A stretch of DNA of 64,000 nt from Bacterioplanes sanyensis (GTDB lineage: Bacteria; Pseudomonadota; Gammaproteobacteria; Pseudomonadales; Oceanobacteraceae), in contig NZ_BMYY01000008.1 in NCBI RefSeq assembly GCF_014652515.1, positions 108,104-172,103 of the forward strand, given 5' to 3'. Of this stretch, positions 47,509 to 55,953 are shown one piece after another (within the stretch, counting starts at the first letter, position 1; the number at the start of each line of letters is the position of its first letter). Under the pieces are notes generated by a model. The model did not search any database and had not been told where the DNA came from. It saw only the letters and a program-made list of their open reading frames with translations. The position numbers were made by a program, and so were the translations under genes.

Positions 47509-47540
47509 ATCAAAACCGGCCTTGAGGGGTCGGTTTTGAT
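47509..47540. terminator. Hairpin after aminopeptidase gene
   Basis: ATCAAAACCG (47509-47518) pairs perfectly with CGGTTTTGAT (47531-47540). It lies 16 bases after the stop, with T-rich right arm but no trailing T-run. Confidence 0.6.
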
Positions 47541-47587
47541 GGTGCAGGACCGAGTCGGCTCTCAACAGATCATCGAACTCCAAAGTT

Positions 47588-47645
47588 GATTCGTCGCTCT
47601 AGCCAAAGGCAGCAAAATCGAGCTGGAGTTGTCAGGCGCATTCCT
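47588..47645. repeat. Decayed internal MITE fragment
   Basis: GCTCTAGCC...AGCAAAATCGAGCTGGAGTTGTCAGGCGC resembles the interior of MITE copy C (CTCTAGCAAGGCTACAGC to GAGCTGGAGTTCTCTGGCGC) with several gaps. Neither terminus is present. Confidence 0.4.
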
Positions 47646-47673
47646 AGCTTGGCTACGCAATACTGGCAGTAAT

Positions 47674-48654
47674 TTATTTTTCTTCTGCCGTTATAAACTC
47701 AGAAAAAACACCTTTCACATCAAATACGGCAATTTCTATTTGATATTGGTCAGCTGGAGCATCGAGCTCAAGATAGTGTTGGTTCACAGAGGCATCAAAA
47801 ACCTTATAGTTGTAGACTCCGCCAGCTAAAAGGCGATAACGAACCTCAAAACCGCCTATGTCCCCTGCAGTCATCAGCTTGCCATCCACGTATTCAACCG
47901 GAGCTGACCAGTAAAGATTCACCCCAGAGACAGGATTACTACTATCGGAGTTATCGCCGCCGCTTGAGCTGTCGTCACTACCTGAGTTGTCGTCGCTACC
48001 TGAGTTGTCGTCGCTACCTGAGCTGTCGCCGCTACCTGAGCTGTCGCCGCTACCTGAGCTGTCGTCGCTACCTGAATTGTCGCCGCTACCTGAGTTGTCG
48101 TCACTACCTGAGTTGTCGTCACTACCTGAGTTGTCGTCGCTACCTGAGTTGTCGTCGCTCCCTGAGCTGTCGTCGCTACCTGAGTTGTCGTCACTACCTG
48201 AGTTGTCGTCACTACCTGAGTTGTCGTCGCTCCCTGAGTTGTTGTCGCTACCTGAGCTGTCGTCACTACCTGAGCTGTCGTCACTACCTGAGCTGTCGCC
48301 GCTACCTGAGCTGTCGTCGCTACCTGAGTTGTCGTCACTACCTGAGTTATCGTCGCTACCTGAGTTATCGTCGCTACCTGAGTTGTCGTCGCTACCTGAG
48401 TTGTCGTCACTACCTGAGCTGTCGTCACTACCTGAGTTGTCGTCACTACCTGAGTTATCGTCGCTACCTGAGCTGTCGTCACTACCTGAGCTGTCGTCGC
48501 TACCTGAGCTGTCATCACTGACGGAGCCATTTCCGTCGCCCTGGTCGCCTACGGGTGTTTGGGCTCGACCATCACCATCTCCACCGCCACAGGCTGATAG
48601 CGCCATCGTTGAAAAAATAATCATACAAACCAGTGATAGCCGTTTTTTCGACAC
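47674..48654 (-). CDS. Ser-Asp-rich hexapeptide-repeat lipoprotein with FN3-like C-terminus
   Basis: 326 aa. Signal MSKKRLSLVCMIIFSTMALSAC, a Gly/Asp linker, then about 30 tandem hexapeptides SGSDDN or SGSDDS, and an 85-residue C-terminal domain (NLYWSAPVEYVDGK... GGFEVRYRLL... YQIEIAVFD) resembling fibronectin type III. The repeat is a highly acidic flexible stalk holding the domain away from the membrane, and may bind Ca2+. It resembles Sdr-type linkers in style, not by homology. Repeat number is likely variable. Confidence 0.8.
   Translation of the reverse strand: MSKKRLSLVCMIIFSTMALSACGGGDGDGRAQTPVGDQGDGNGSVSDDSSGSDDSSGSDDSSGSDDNSGSDDNSGSDDSSGSDDNSGSDDNSGSDDNSGSDDNSGSDDNSGSDDSSGSGDSSGSDDSSGSDDSSGSDNNSGSDDNSGSDDNSGSDDNSGSDDSSGSDDNSGSDDNSGSDDNSGSDDNSGSGDNSGSDDSSGSGDSSGSGDSSGSDDNSGSDDNSGSDDSSSGGDNSDSSNPVSGVNLYWSAPVEYVDGKLMTAGDIGGFEVRYRLLAGGVYNYKVFDASVNQHYLELDAPADQYQIEIAVFDVKGVFSEFITAEEK
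47970..48515. repeat. About 30 tandem 18-bp repeats
   Basis: Unit on the plus strand CTACCTGAGTTGTCGTCG, with variants at a few positions (GAGCTG, CGTCAC, CGCCGC). Because the unit is a multiple of three and lacks stops, several reading frames on both strands stay open through it. Only the minus-strand frame has a start signal peptide and a folded C-terminus. Confidence 0.9.
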
Positions 48655-48882
48655 AATTTTCTCCTCATCTGTATTTCCAAAAATAACTACTTGGGTACAG
48701 AGTGATAACTAGTTAAAAGCCTTTAGACAAAGAAGCATGACTACCATCACGAAGTATTGGTCAGCCATGCTCCAAGTATTAACTGAATCATGAGCCTGTC
48801 ACTTTTTTAAAAGGTTCAAAAAATACTCAAGCTAGGTCATTCACAGCTTAGTTTGGGTTGCGACTGCTCTCAGTAACTCGTT

Positions 48883-50259
48883 TTATTCAATCTGTTTAAT
48901 ATGCAATATGGGTGGTTTAGGCCGATTAATCAGCAGCTCATAGACCAAAACTATCGGGGTCGGTTCATAATGGTTGGTGAGAGGATCAGCATGCCCAAGG
49001 ACAATATAAAGCCGATTGTTTTTTTCGTCATAGTCGGCTGAAGCAATCAGTGCAGGTTGGCCGTTGCCATCAAGATCCTCAAATGGCAATGCCAGCTTTC
49101 CATATTCATAAGGCATCGCATCATGTTCCTCGGTTAAGCCATTTTTGTGATCAATCATATCCTGAACATCAAACAGCCAGATATAATTATCCCAGTCTGT
49201 AGCATCATACGGATATTCGCCTGAGCTAGGCTGAGGCCCACCATTGATTGGGAATATCTTATATGCAAGACCTTTCCTTACTCCTCCTATACGTCCCAAT
49301 GTCAAGTAAGTTTTACTACCAGGAATGATGGTTCCATAAGAGGCACGAGACACTTCAGTCCAAAGGTCGTTCTCGAGTACGCACTCCTGCTTCCAATTAT
49401 AATTAGCGGGTGTGTCGTGATCGATTTTCCATGATGGACAGTTAGGATCAGTAAATCTATGGCCACCCGAATAGTTCCAGTTATTAGCATTTGGTAGTTG
49501 CCACCAAAGTCTTTTGTTTAGGGGGTAGCGCTGCAGTTTAGTGGTCTGAACCACTCCACCCGGTGCTACATTCAATAAATTCGACTTATTAAAACTATAA
49601 GCACTTGGGCCAAGAGACCACCTTGAGTTAATTGAGGCAAAACGTGCACTACCGGTTAGATAGTCTCCGCCCAAGTCCGATCGCAAGTTGATAGGTATGG
49701 GAGATAGCCAGCCTGCTGCAAACATATTGCCTTCAATATTAAAATAACCTGTCACCTCGCTGGTCTTAAGGTTATAGGGATCATGAACTATAACCATATT
49801 ATCAACATCCTTGATATGTGAAGCATCGTACGGATCATATACCGTCATCACTAGCTTCCCATCTATCAAACTTATTGGCCCCACATCTCTAATGTCGTTA
49901 TCCTCGGTCTGGTGACTGACTCTACTTTTCCAGTCAACAAACTCCTGAACAGGTGCACCAGTAAAGGCTAAATCTTCTATCTTCTTTGAGTTGACAATCT
50001 CAGGTATTTTAAATTCAGCGATCGTTGAAAATGGTCTTCCTACCATAAAAAAAGTATTCGTGTCAGAGCTGACGGCTATACGTGATTTTGAAAATCCTGT
50101 ACGGCCAACTCCATTGTTAGTGGTACTTACACGGAAAGCACCAACATATTGCAAATCCGACTTTTTCAACAGAACTGGCTCGGAGGAAAAGCTGTAACAA
50201 GAGCTCAGTAAAAAGCCCAAGAAGGTCAGCCATGGAAATTTTTTAAATTTTATCATCAT
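48883..50259 (-). CDS. Unrecognised lipoprotein, AT-rich
   Basis: 458 aa. Signal MMIKFKKFPWLTFLGFLLSSC with lipobox LSSC. The body has repeated aromatic/Gly-rich strands (LQYVGAFRVS, FFMVGRPFSTIAEFKIP, LYIVLGHADPLTNHY) that could be beta-propeller blades, and a LPFEDLDGNGQPAL stretch that looks like a Ca2+-binding loop. I do not recognise the family. Visibly AT-richer than its neighbours with different codon usage, between two repeat-bearing segments, so probably horizontally acquired. Confidence 0.65.
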   Translation of the reverse strand: MMIKFKKFPWLTFLGFLLSSCYSFSSEPVLLKKSDLQYVGAFRVSTTNNGVGRTGFSKSRIAVSSDTNTFFMVGRPFSTIAEFKIPEIVNSKKIEDLAFTGAPVQEFVDWKSRVSHQTEDNDIRDVGPISLIDGKLVMTVYDPYDASHIKDVDNMVIVHDPYNLKTSEVTGYFNIEGNMFAAGWLSPIPINLRSDLGGDYLTGSARFASINSRWSLGPSAYSFNKSNLLNVAPGGVVQTTKLQRYPLNKRLWWQLPNANNWNYSGGHRFTDPNCPSWKIDHDTPANYNWKQECVLENDLWTEVSRASYGTIIPGSKTYLTLGRIGGVRKGLAYKIFPINGGPQPSSGEYPYDATDWDNYIWLFDVQDMIDHKNGLTEEHDAMPYEYGKLALPFEDLDGNGQPALIASADYDEKNNRLYIVLGHADPLTNHYEPTPIVLVYELLINRPKPPILHIKQIE

Positions 50260-50324
50260 TGTGACTTCTGTCTCGTTTATACCTTTTGACCAACATCTAT
50301 AACACTTTAACCATACTTCCCTAG

Positions 50325-50587
50325 GGCACCTCTGAATAATTCGGTGCTCGCTCTGGATCGCCAGAGGGCTTCAGATCAAGAAGCCGGTTTGCCGCTCTAG
50401 CAAGGCTACAGCAAAAAACGGTGCCATAGAGCTGGAGTTCTCTGGCGCTCCCCGTAGGGCGCGGGCCGCAGGCCTTCATAACATTGTTAGCGATGTTGAA
50501 AAGGACTGGCCATTTTCTGCCATCACCGCCTTGTTCTGAAAGCTTGCTGCACTCGCGCTGGGCTGTGCAGAATTATTCAGAGGTGTC
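50325..50587. mobile_element. Complete 263-bp MITE, copy C (arm 1 left)
   Basis: Starts GGCACCTCTGAATAATTCGG and ends GAATTATTCAGAGGTGTC. Flanked by a perfect 4-bp direct repeat CTAG (50321-50324 and 50588-50591), an IS5-type YTAR target. The interior has no transposase frame. Arm 1 contains the hairpin CTCTGG-ATCG-CCAGAG. Confidence 0.92.
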
Positions 50588-50799
50588 CTAGCTCTATTGC
50601 TGGGTGCTATTTTGACCCGACTACGAAGTTCATGGATAGGCTAAAATTAAACTATTTTTCCTGACCTAACACAGTGGGAACAGAAAAAATAGCTAGCCCC
50701 TTTTCGTTACAATGTCAGAATCAATACAACGTAAGAATACAAACTGATCAAAGCACAAACAGAAAACATGTAATGCTAACCAGTTCACTATTTTGGTTG
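50588..50799. other. Gene-free AT-rich spacer
   Basis: About 210 bases between MITE copies C and D without an ORF, hairpin or recognisable promoter. Confidence 0.5.
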
Positions 50800-50860
50800 G
50801 GATACCTCTGAATTATTCGGTGCCTTCTCTAGGTCACCAGAGGGCTCTGGGTAACGCAGC
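50800..50860. mobile_element. Partial MITE copy D (arm-1 end), fused to aminopeptidase fragment
   Basis: GGATACCTCTGAATTATTCGG through GGGTAACGCAGCC follows the first roughly 62 bases of the complete element, then passes directly into aminopeptidase sequence. Copy B at 27323 breaks at the same internal point. Confidence 0.7.
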
Positions 50861-51109
50861 CGAATTGTTACCGTACTCAATCGCACCAGCATTGAAATTG
50901 TCGATACCGATGCCGAAGGCCGCATGGTATTGGCCGATACCTTAACGTTAGCCAGCCGCGAAAAGCCGCAACAGGTGATTGATTACGCCACCTTAACCGG
51001 CACCTGCGTATCGGCATTGGGTACGCGCACCTCCGGTGCCTTTACCAATCAAGATGAGTGGACCCAGGCCATTATCGACACAGGCCGAATCTCGGGTGAG
51101 CGCGTGTGG
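50861..51109 (+). pseudogene. Fragment of an M17 leucyl aminopeptidase gene
   Basis: About 249 bp matching 46994-47242 of the intact gene at roughly 95% identity. It includes the metal-site codons DTDAEGRM and runs to GERVW, then diverges, stopping at 51122-51124. The first 20 bases carry a one-base deletion and missense changes at the junction. Across the remaining codons all eight differences are third-position and synonymous. Neither start nor C-terminus is present, so it is not functional. Confidence 0.9.
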
Positions 51110-51303
51110 TCTATGTGTAATTAAAACGGTGATTGTCAACGTCGAACTTCAACATCTGCATTCCTTTTTTCGGGCTGTTGCTGCCAAGAGAGAAGACCTT
51201 GCTCTGCTTATATCGCAAGCGTATCAAACTATAAATTTTGATTCTTACTGCTTCTAAGCGGAATCCCCTACCATATCTACTTTTGCGTTGAGTGAGAACC
51301 TGA

Positions 51304-53082
51304 ATGGACTGGCAAGGCTGGTTTGCTCTGGCATTAGCGGTGGGCGCGGTGGTCACCCTGAGCCTAACGCGGATTGCCCCGCATATGGTGATGATGGCGG
51401 TGCTGACGCTGCTGAGTGCCAGTGGCATCCTGACGGCCGAGCAGGCGTTAGCCGGGTTCGCTAACAGCGGCTTGATCACAGTGGCGGCGATGTTTGTGGT
51501 GGCGGCAGGCATTCATGGCTCCGGTGGTATCGACTTGCTGGTAAACAAGCTGTTGGGCCACCCTCGCTCTGTGCGCTCTGCTTACAGTCGGTTGTTTGCG
51601 CCTGTGTTGCTGCTGAGCGGCTTGCTCAATAACACGCCGGTGGTGGCGACCATGATCCCTGCTATTCATGCTTGGTGCCGCAAGATTCGCATCGCGCCGT
51701 CCAAATTGATGATTCCCCTCAGTTACACCGCCATTTTGGGCGGTAGCCTGACGCTGGTTGGCACCAGCACCAATTTGGTGGTGAATGGTCAGTACCAGCA
51801 GCTCACCGGCGATGATGGCTTTGCGTTATTCTCCATTACCTTAATTGGCGCGCCGGTGGCTGTGCTCGGCATGGCGTTTATTTGGTGGTGGTTTCCGCGC
51901 TGGCTGCCCGATCGGGGCGAGCAGCAAGCCTTCGGTAATTTGCGCGAATTTACCTTAGAAGTCACCGTCGACCCCCACGGTCCACTGGTTGGTAAAACCG
52001 TGGCCCAAGCTGGTTTGCGCCATTTAGAGCGCGTGTATTTGGCCGAAGTGGAGCGCCAAGGCGGTACTTTGGTGACGGCGGTGCCCTCGGAGGAAGTGCT
52101 GCAAGCGGGCGATCGCTTGGTATTTGCTGGCGATACCCAAGCCATTTCTGATTTGCTGCGCATTAATGGCATTTTGCCCTCGCCCGAAAATGGCCATTCG
52201 GCCACACTAAACCGTTACCGCGCCGAGCGCCGCTTGGTAGAAGCCGTGGTATCGCCACATTGTGCCGCCTTGGGTAAAAATATTCGTGATGCGAAGTTTC
52301 GTGAGCGCTATGGTGCCGTTGTACTGGCTGTGGCCAGAAACGGCGAGCGCGTCACCGGTAACTTGGGCAATATTCGCCTCAAAGCCGGTGATACCTTATT
52401 GCTGGAAGCCCGCCCAGCATTTGTTACCCGCCAGCGCTACAACAAAGATTTTTTATTGGTCAACGACCTTAACGCCGAAGCACCGCGCCATGAACGCGCG
52501 TATTTATCCTGGGGTATTTTACTTGTAGCCGTTGGCTTGGCCGCCGTGGGTGTGCTGTCGATGCTAAATGCCGCATTAATTGCGGCAGGGCTGATGATTT
52601 TTACCGGCTGCTGCAGCGTTAATCAGGCCGAGCGCAGCTTGGATTTAACCGTGCTGATTACCATTGCCGCTTCTTTTGCCTTGGGTACGGCACTGCAGCA
52701 AACCGGCGTGGCCGAGCTGCTGGCCCATGGCATTATTGATGTAAGCGGCGCCACGCCTTGGTTGATGCTGATTCTAACTTACATTGCAGTGTCGCTATTA
52801 ACCGAGACCATCACCAACAATGCCTCCGCCGTGCTGATGTTGCCCATCGTGTTAGAAATGACCGACCAAGCAGGCTTGGCACATGAGCCGTTTGTGTTCG
52901 CCATTATGATGGCCGCCTCCGCCAGCTTCGCCACGCCGTTGGGTTATCAAACTAACTTAATGGTCTACGGCCCGGGCGGTTATCGCTTTGCCGATTTTTT
53001 AAAGGTCGGTGTTCCGATGAACCTGTTTATTGCTACCGTGACCTTGAGTTTATTGATGCTGTTTTGGCCACTGACGCGGTAA
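51304..53082 (+). CDS. SLC13-family permease with two TrkA-C domains
   Basis: 592 aa. Helices 1-5 with the substrate motif LVGTSTNLVVNG, a cytosolic insert carrying two RCK/TrkA-C domains (LREFTLEVTVDPHGPLVGKT and RRLVEAVVSPHCAALGKNI), then helices with the second motif ITNNASAVLMLP. It is probably a sodium-coupled anion (sulfate- or dicarboxylate-type) importer. The TAA stop is immediately followed by MITE copy E, without loss of coding sequence. Confidence 0.92.
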   Translation: MDWQGWFALALAVGAVVTLSLTRIAPHMVMMAVLTLLSASGILTAEQALAGFANSGLITVAAMFVVAAGIHGSGGIDLLVNKLLGHPRSVRSAYSRLFAPVLLLSGLLNNTPVVATMIPAIHAWCRKIRIAPSKLMIPLSYTAILGGSLTLVGTSTNLVVNGQYQQLTGDDGFALFSITLIGAPVAVLGMAFIWWWFPRWLPDRGEQQAFGNLREFTLEVTVDPHGPLVGKTVAQAGLRHLERVYLAEVERQGGTLVTAVPSEEVLQAGDRLVFAGDTQAISDLLRINGILPSPENGHSATLNRYRAERRLVEAVVSPHCAALGKNIRDAKFRERYGAVVLAVARNGERVTGNLGNIRLKAGDTLLLEARPAFVTRQRYNKDFLLVNDLNAEAPRHERAYLSWGILLVAVGLAAVGVLSMLNAALIAAGLMIFTGCCSVNQAERSLDLTVLITIAASFALGTALQQTGVAELLAHGIIDVSGATPWLMLILTYIAVSLLTETITNNASAVLMLPIVLEMTDQAGLAHEPFVFAIMMAASASFATPLGYQTNLMVYGPGGYRFADFLKVGVPMNLFIATVTLSLLMLFWPLTR

Positions 53083-53331
53083 GGCACCTCCAGGTAACTC
53101 GGTGCCTGCTCTGGATCGCCAGAGGGCTTCAGATTACGAAGGCGGTTTGCCGCTCTAGCAAGTGGCAACACCGAGCTGGAGCTCTATGGCATTCCCCGCT
53201 GGGCGTGGGCGACAGGCGTCCATAACATCGTTGGCGATGTTGAAAAGGGCTGGTCATTAACTGCCATCACCGCCTTGTTCTGAACGCCTGCTGCATTCGC
53301 ACAGAGCTGTGCAGAATTATTCAGAGGTGCC
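53083..53331. mobile_element. Complete MITE, copy E (249 bp, arm 1 left)
   Basis: GGCACCTCCAGGTAACTCGG at the left and GAATTATTCAGAGGTGCC at the right. It is 14 bp shorter than the others through internal loss and the left end is mutated. Flanking TAA on both sides (53080-53082 and 53332-53334). Same orientation as copy C. Confidence 0.9.
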
Positions 53332-53410
53332 TAAAAATATCGGTATTGCCTTTTACCTGTTAACATAAGTCAGCAACAGCGTTACATCACTTAATAGCAA
53401 GGATCTGCCC

Positions 53411-53878
53411 ATGTCTGAAGAGTTTTCTTTTTCGGTCTCTTTCAAGATGCCAACCCCGGAGCATATGGAAGCGTTTTCTGAAGTTTTAGAGCATTTAGAG
53501 CTGTACGAAGAAGACGAGGCCGAAGCCATTTTGCAGCAACATCAACTGGAAGCGGCACAGGCGCTTATCCCTGCACTCACCTCACCACATTCCAGTTATC
53601 ATCAACAGAGTCGGCTGGTCAAGATGTATATCGACACCTACGAAGACAGCCATTGCGATGCCAGTTTCAAGGTCACTGGCGGAGGTAAAAAAGGCAAAAT
53701 AAAACTGGAAGGATCTGACCACGATGCCGACGATGTCTGTGCTGCCCTGGTGCTTTTGTTAATTGCCATGGAAGCCCAATCAATCCAAGCGATGGGTGGC
53801 AGCGACTTTTGGACAGTCGAATATCACAGCAGCGCTGACGGGCATGTCAGCGCCACCTTTACAAGCGAGGGCAGTTAA
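53411..53878 (+). CDS. Hypothetical protein
   Basis: 155 aa, soluble, acidic. A helical N-terminal half (EHMEAFSEVLEHLELYEEDEAEAILQ) is followed by beta-like segments (CDASFKVTGGGKKGKIKLEG, DFWTVEYHSSADGHVSATF). ATG 53411 has AAGGA about 10 bases upstream. No family recognised and no operon partner. Lies between MITE copies E and F. Confidence 0.6.
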   Translation: MSEEFSFSVSFKMPTPEHMEAFSEVLEHLELYEEDEAEAILQQHQLEAAQALIPALTSPHSSYHQQSRLVKMYIDTYEDSHCDASFKVTGGGKKGKIKLEGSDHDADDVCAALVLLLIAMEAQSIQAMGGSDFWTVEYHSSADGHVSATFTSEGS

Positions 53879-53889
53879 CGCCTGTCTAA

Positions 53890-53948
53890 GCAGCCTCTGA
53901 TAGCTCTGCGCACTCGCGCAGAGCCGTACAGCATTATTTAGAGGCGCC
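53890..53948. repeat. Decayed MITE end, copy F (arm 2)
   Basis: Ends CAGCATTATTTAGAGGCGCC, a decayed version of the arm-2 terminus, preceded by a perfect 9-bp hairpin GCTCTGCGC-ACTC-GCGCAGAGC found in weaker form in the complete copies. The hairpin may now serve as terminator for the upstream gene. Confidence 0.6.
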
Positions 53949-53962
53949 CTCCTTAACAGGCC

Positions 53963-54850
53963 CTATAACTCCCAAGGGTTTTCAAGCTCGACCTTACCTG
54001 CTTTAACCGCCTGCCACATCTCCGAAAAATCAGCAATAAACGGTCGCTCATCTAGCATGGCACGCATTTTCAACAAAAAACGTGTGCGTGGGCTATCGCC
54101 CTCACGGTCGATATCAAAGTGATGAATGCGCCACAGTGCTTTCAGCACGATTTCTTGTTGCGTTGATTTGCCTGCAAAGTAGTCTTCCTGATGGGCGCTT
54201 ACGCTCTGATACCACCACTCTAGGGGCTTATCGTACTGGTACAACATATCGTTATTGATGGGCCGCATGTTTGCTATGCGCAGCCATCTACTCATGACAT
54301 TCGTCGAACTAAACAAGTCGGCTTGTGGAAACTGAAATACCATTTGACTACCAAGATCACAAGGCCGTGCCAACGGGTATTCGCGTTGTTGCCAGTTACC
54401 CATCATAATCTCAAACAGCAGTTCGTTATGGCCGTCGGTTTGTATCACATGGGATTCACTTTCTTCTGAGTGCTCGCAACACGCATCGATCGTTGCTATA
54501 TGAATCAAGGTACTGAACCCTTGAGCAACATCGAGATACTTGACTTTATCGGAGGCCATATATTGGTCATATAAGGTTTGCAGCAGCTCTGGCTGCCAGG
54601 AGGGGTGCAACCATAAAAACATAAACAAATCGACATGGCGCCCCATATCCCCCCAGTCTGCCATTTTCTCCCAGTCTGGCAGCTTGCCTTTTAAATAGTA
54701 TTGTTTGATCGCGGTTAGGCCCTTTTTCGATTTATGCCAAGCGCACATGCGCTCGATCACGGGCCAGTGGGCTTTGCGCTCGGCCTGCCAAGCTTTATCG
54801 TCGAGGTGCCAATGCGATGTGTCGATGTCTGGAAAGTTATAGTCAGTCAT
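53963..54850 (-). CDS. Hypothetical protein, Trp-rich
   Basis: 295 aa, soluble, unusually rich in Trp and His (DTSHWHLDDKAWQAERKAHW at the start, then many single Trp). No signal peptide or motif recognised. Predicted mostly helical. It follows the lipoprotein gene at 54872-55777 by 21 bases on the same strand, so the two are probably one transcript and may act together. Confidence 0.6.
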   Translation of the reverse strand: MTDYNFPDIDTSHWHLDDKAWQAERKAHWPVIERMCAWHKSKKGLTAIKQYYLKGKLPDWEKMADWGDMGRHVDLFMFLWLHPSWQPELLQTLYDQYMASDKVKYLDVAQGFSTLIHIATIDACCEHSEESESHVIQTDGHNELLFEIMMGNWQQREYPLARPCDLGSQMVFQFPQADLFSSTNVMSRWLRIANMRPINNDMLYQYDKPLEWWYQSVSAHQEDYFAGKSTQQEIVLKALWRIHHFDIDREGDSPRTRFLLKMRAMLDERPFIADFSEMWQAVKAGKVELENPWEL

Positions 54851-54871
54851 TCTGTGTTTTCATCCTTACAC

Positions 54872-55777
54872 TTATTCTACAGCGCCATACTGCGACTCTA
54901 CGGCTTGCTCAAACGCTTTGCCGGTGGCCAGCGACAACTCTGCCGGGCTCAGCTCAATAAGCTGCTTGGCCAGCAACGTATTTAAAGCATCAGCATCGGC
55001 CGCCCAGACGATCGCCGTTTGATCCCCCATGGGCAGAAGCACGAAGCGATATTGGCTATCTTGGTCAACGGCGATTTGATTCAGCAAGGTGAGCACCGCC
55101 TCCAAGTCGTACCAGTCGCCCAAGTTGCGTGCCTGTTGCTGGTAGGTTTTACCGTTAACCTTGGCTTCAAGTTGATAAGGTACGTCGTAGGAGGCATCCG
55201 ACCCAGGCGGGGTTTCGCTAAACTCCGTTGCGGCTAAATCTGTTGTAGCGACAATGCTGTCCATCAAGTAGTGGTGCTGATTGGGGTAAACGCCGGTTTC
55301 GGCATCAAACCAATAATGATTACCCAGCTCGCGCAGGTAATCCGAGGCGGTGATGGCGGTGTCTAGTCTGCTGTATTCATCGGGTGAGTTAGGCAGTAAC
55401 GCCAGCTCACGCAAGTATGATTCTAAGCTGCCAGGCTCAGGGAAGAGCGTCAGCGCCGCAATGACGGTTTTCAGCTCTGAACCAGGACGCGAAACAATGT
55501 GCCACTGACTGAGTGTACGCGCATCTTGCACCGCCTTAGCGCGATCGGTTTGCGCCAATTGGTATAAACAATGCTCCACATCAAACAGCTGAGCACCGTG
55601 CGCCAGGCTGCGCTGCCAGCCTACGCAACGGCCTTCCGCGGGAGGGTCGTTAGGCAAGTCAGCGTAAGGGTCTTGCGCCTGTTTTTGCTTAGCGACTTGC
55701 TGTTTGTACCAGTCCGAGTCGGTGCAGCCAGTCATCAGCAGCGTCATAATCAGCAGGAATCGCCTTAGTTCCATCAT
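54872..55777 (-). CDS. Unrecognised lipoprotein
   Basis: 301 aa. Signal MMELRRFLLIMTLLMTGC with lipobox MTGC. The mature part includes two Cys (GRCVGWQ and EHCLYQL) likely to pair. A C-terminal domain has beta-strands (YRFVLLPMGDQTAIVWAAD). First gene of a pair with the Trp-rich hypothetical. No family recognised. Confidence 0.65.
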   Translation of the reverse strand: MMELRRFLLIMTLLMTGCTDSDWYKQQVAKQKQAQDPYADLPNDPPAEGRCVGWQRSLAHGAQLFDVEHCLYQLAQTDRAKAVQDARTLSQWHIVSRPGSELKTVIAALTLFPEPGSLESYLRELALLPNSPDEYSRLDTAITASDYLRELGNHYWFDAETGVYPNQHHYLMDSIVATTDLAATEFSETPPGSDASYDVPYQLEAKVNGKTYQQQARNLGDWYDLEAVLTLLNQIAVDQDSQYRFVLLPMGDQTAIVWAADADALNTLLAKQLIELSPAELSLATGKAFEQAVESQYGAVE

Positions 55778-55953
55778 GGTCGTATCCGTGTTGTTAAAGC
55801 CAAGCGGTGCCTTGTTGCAAACACCTGGGTTGCAGACACTGGGGTTGCCCTCAGTACAGTTCTGACATTTTTACCGCGGCCCAGTATGCCATGCTCTATT
55901 CTATGTCCAACACGGTTTAACGCGATAACCCGCATCAAGCTATAGGTATCATC

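Noticed and set aside
47964..48712. Long plus-strand open frames across the hexapeptide repeats
   Set aside because: They exist only because the 18-bp repeat has no stops in these frames; no signal peptide, ribosome site or folded domain.
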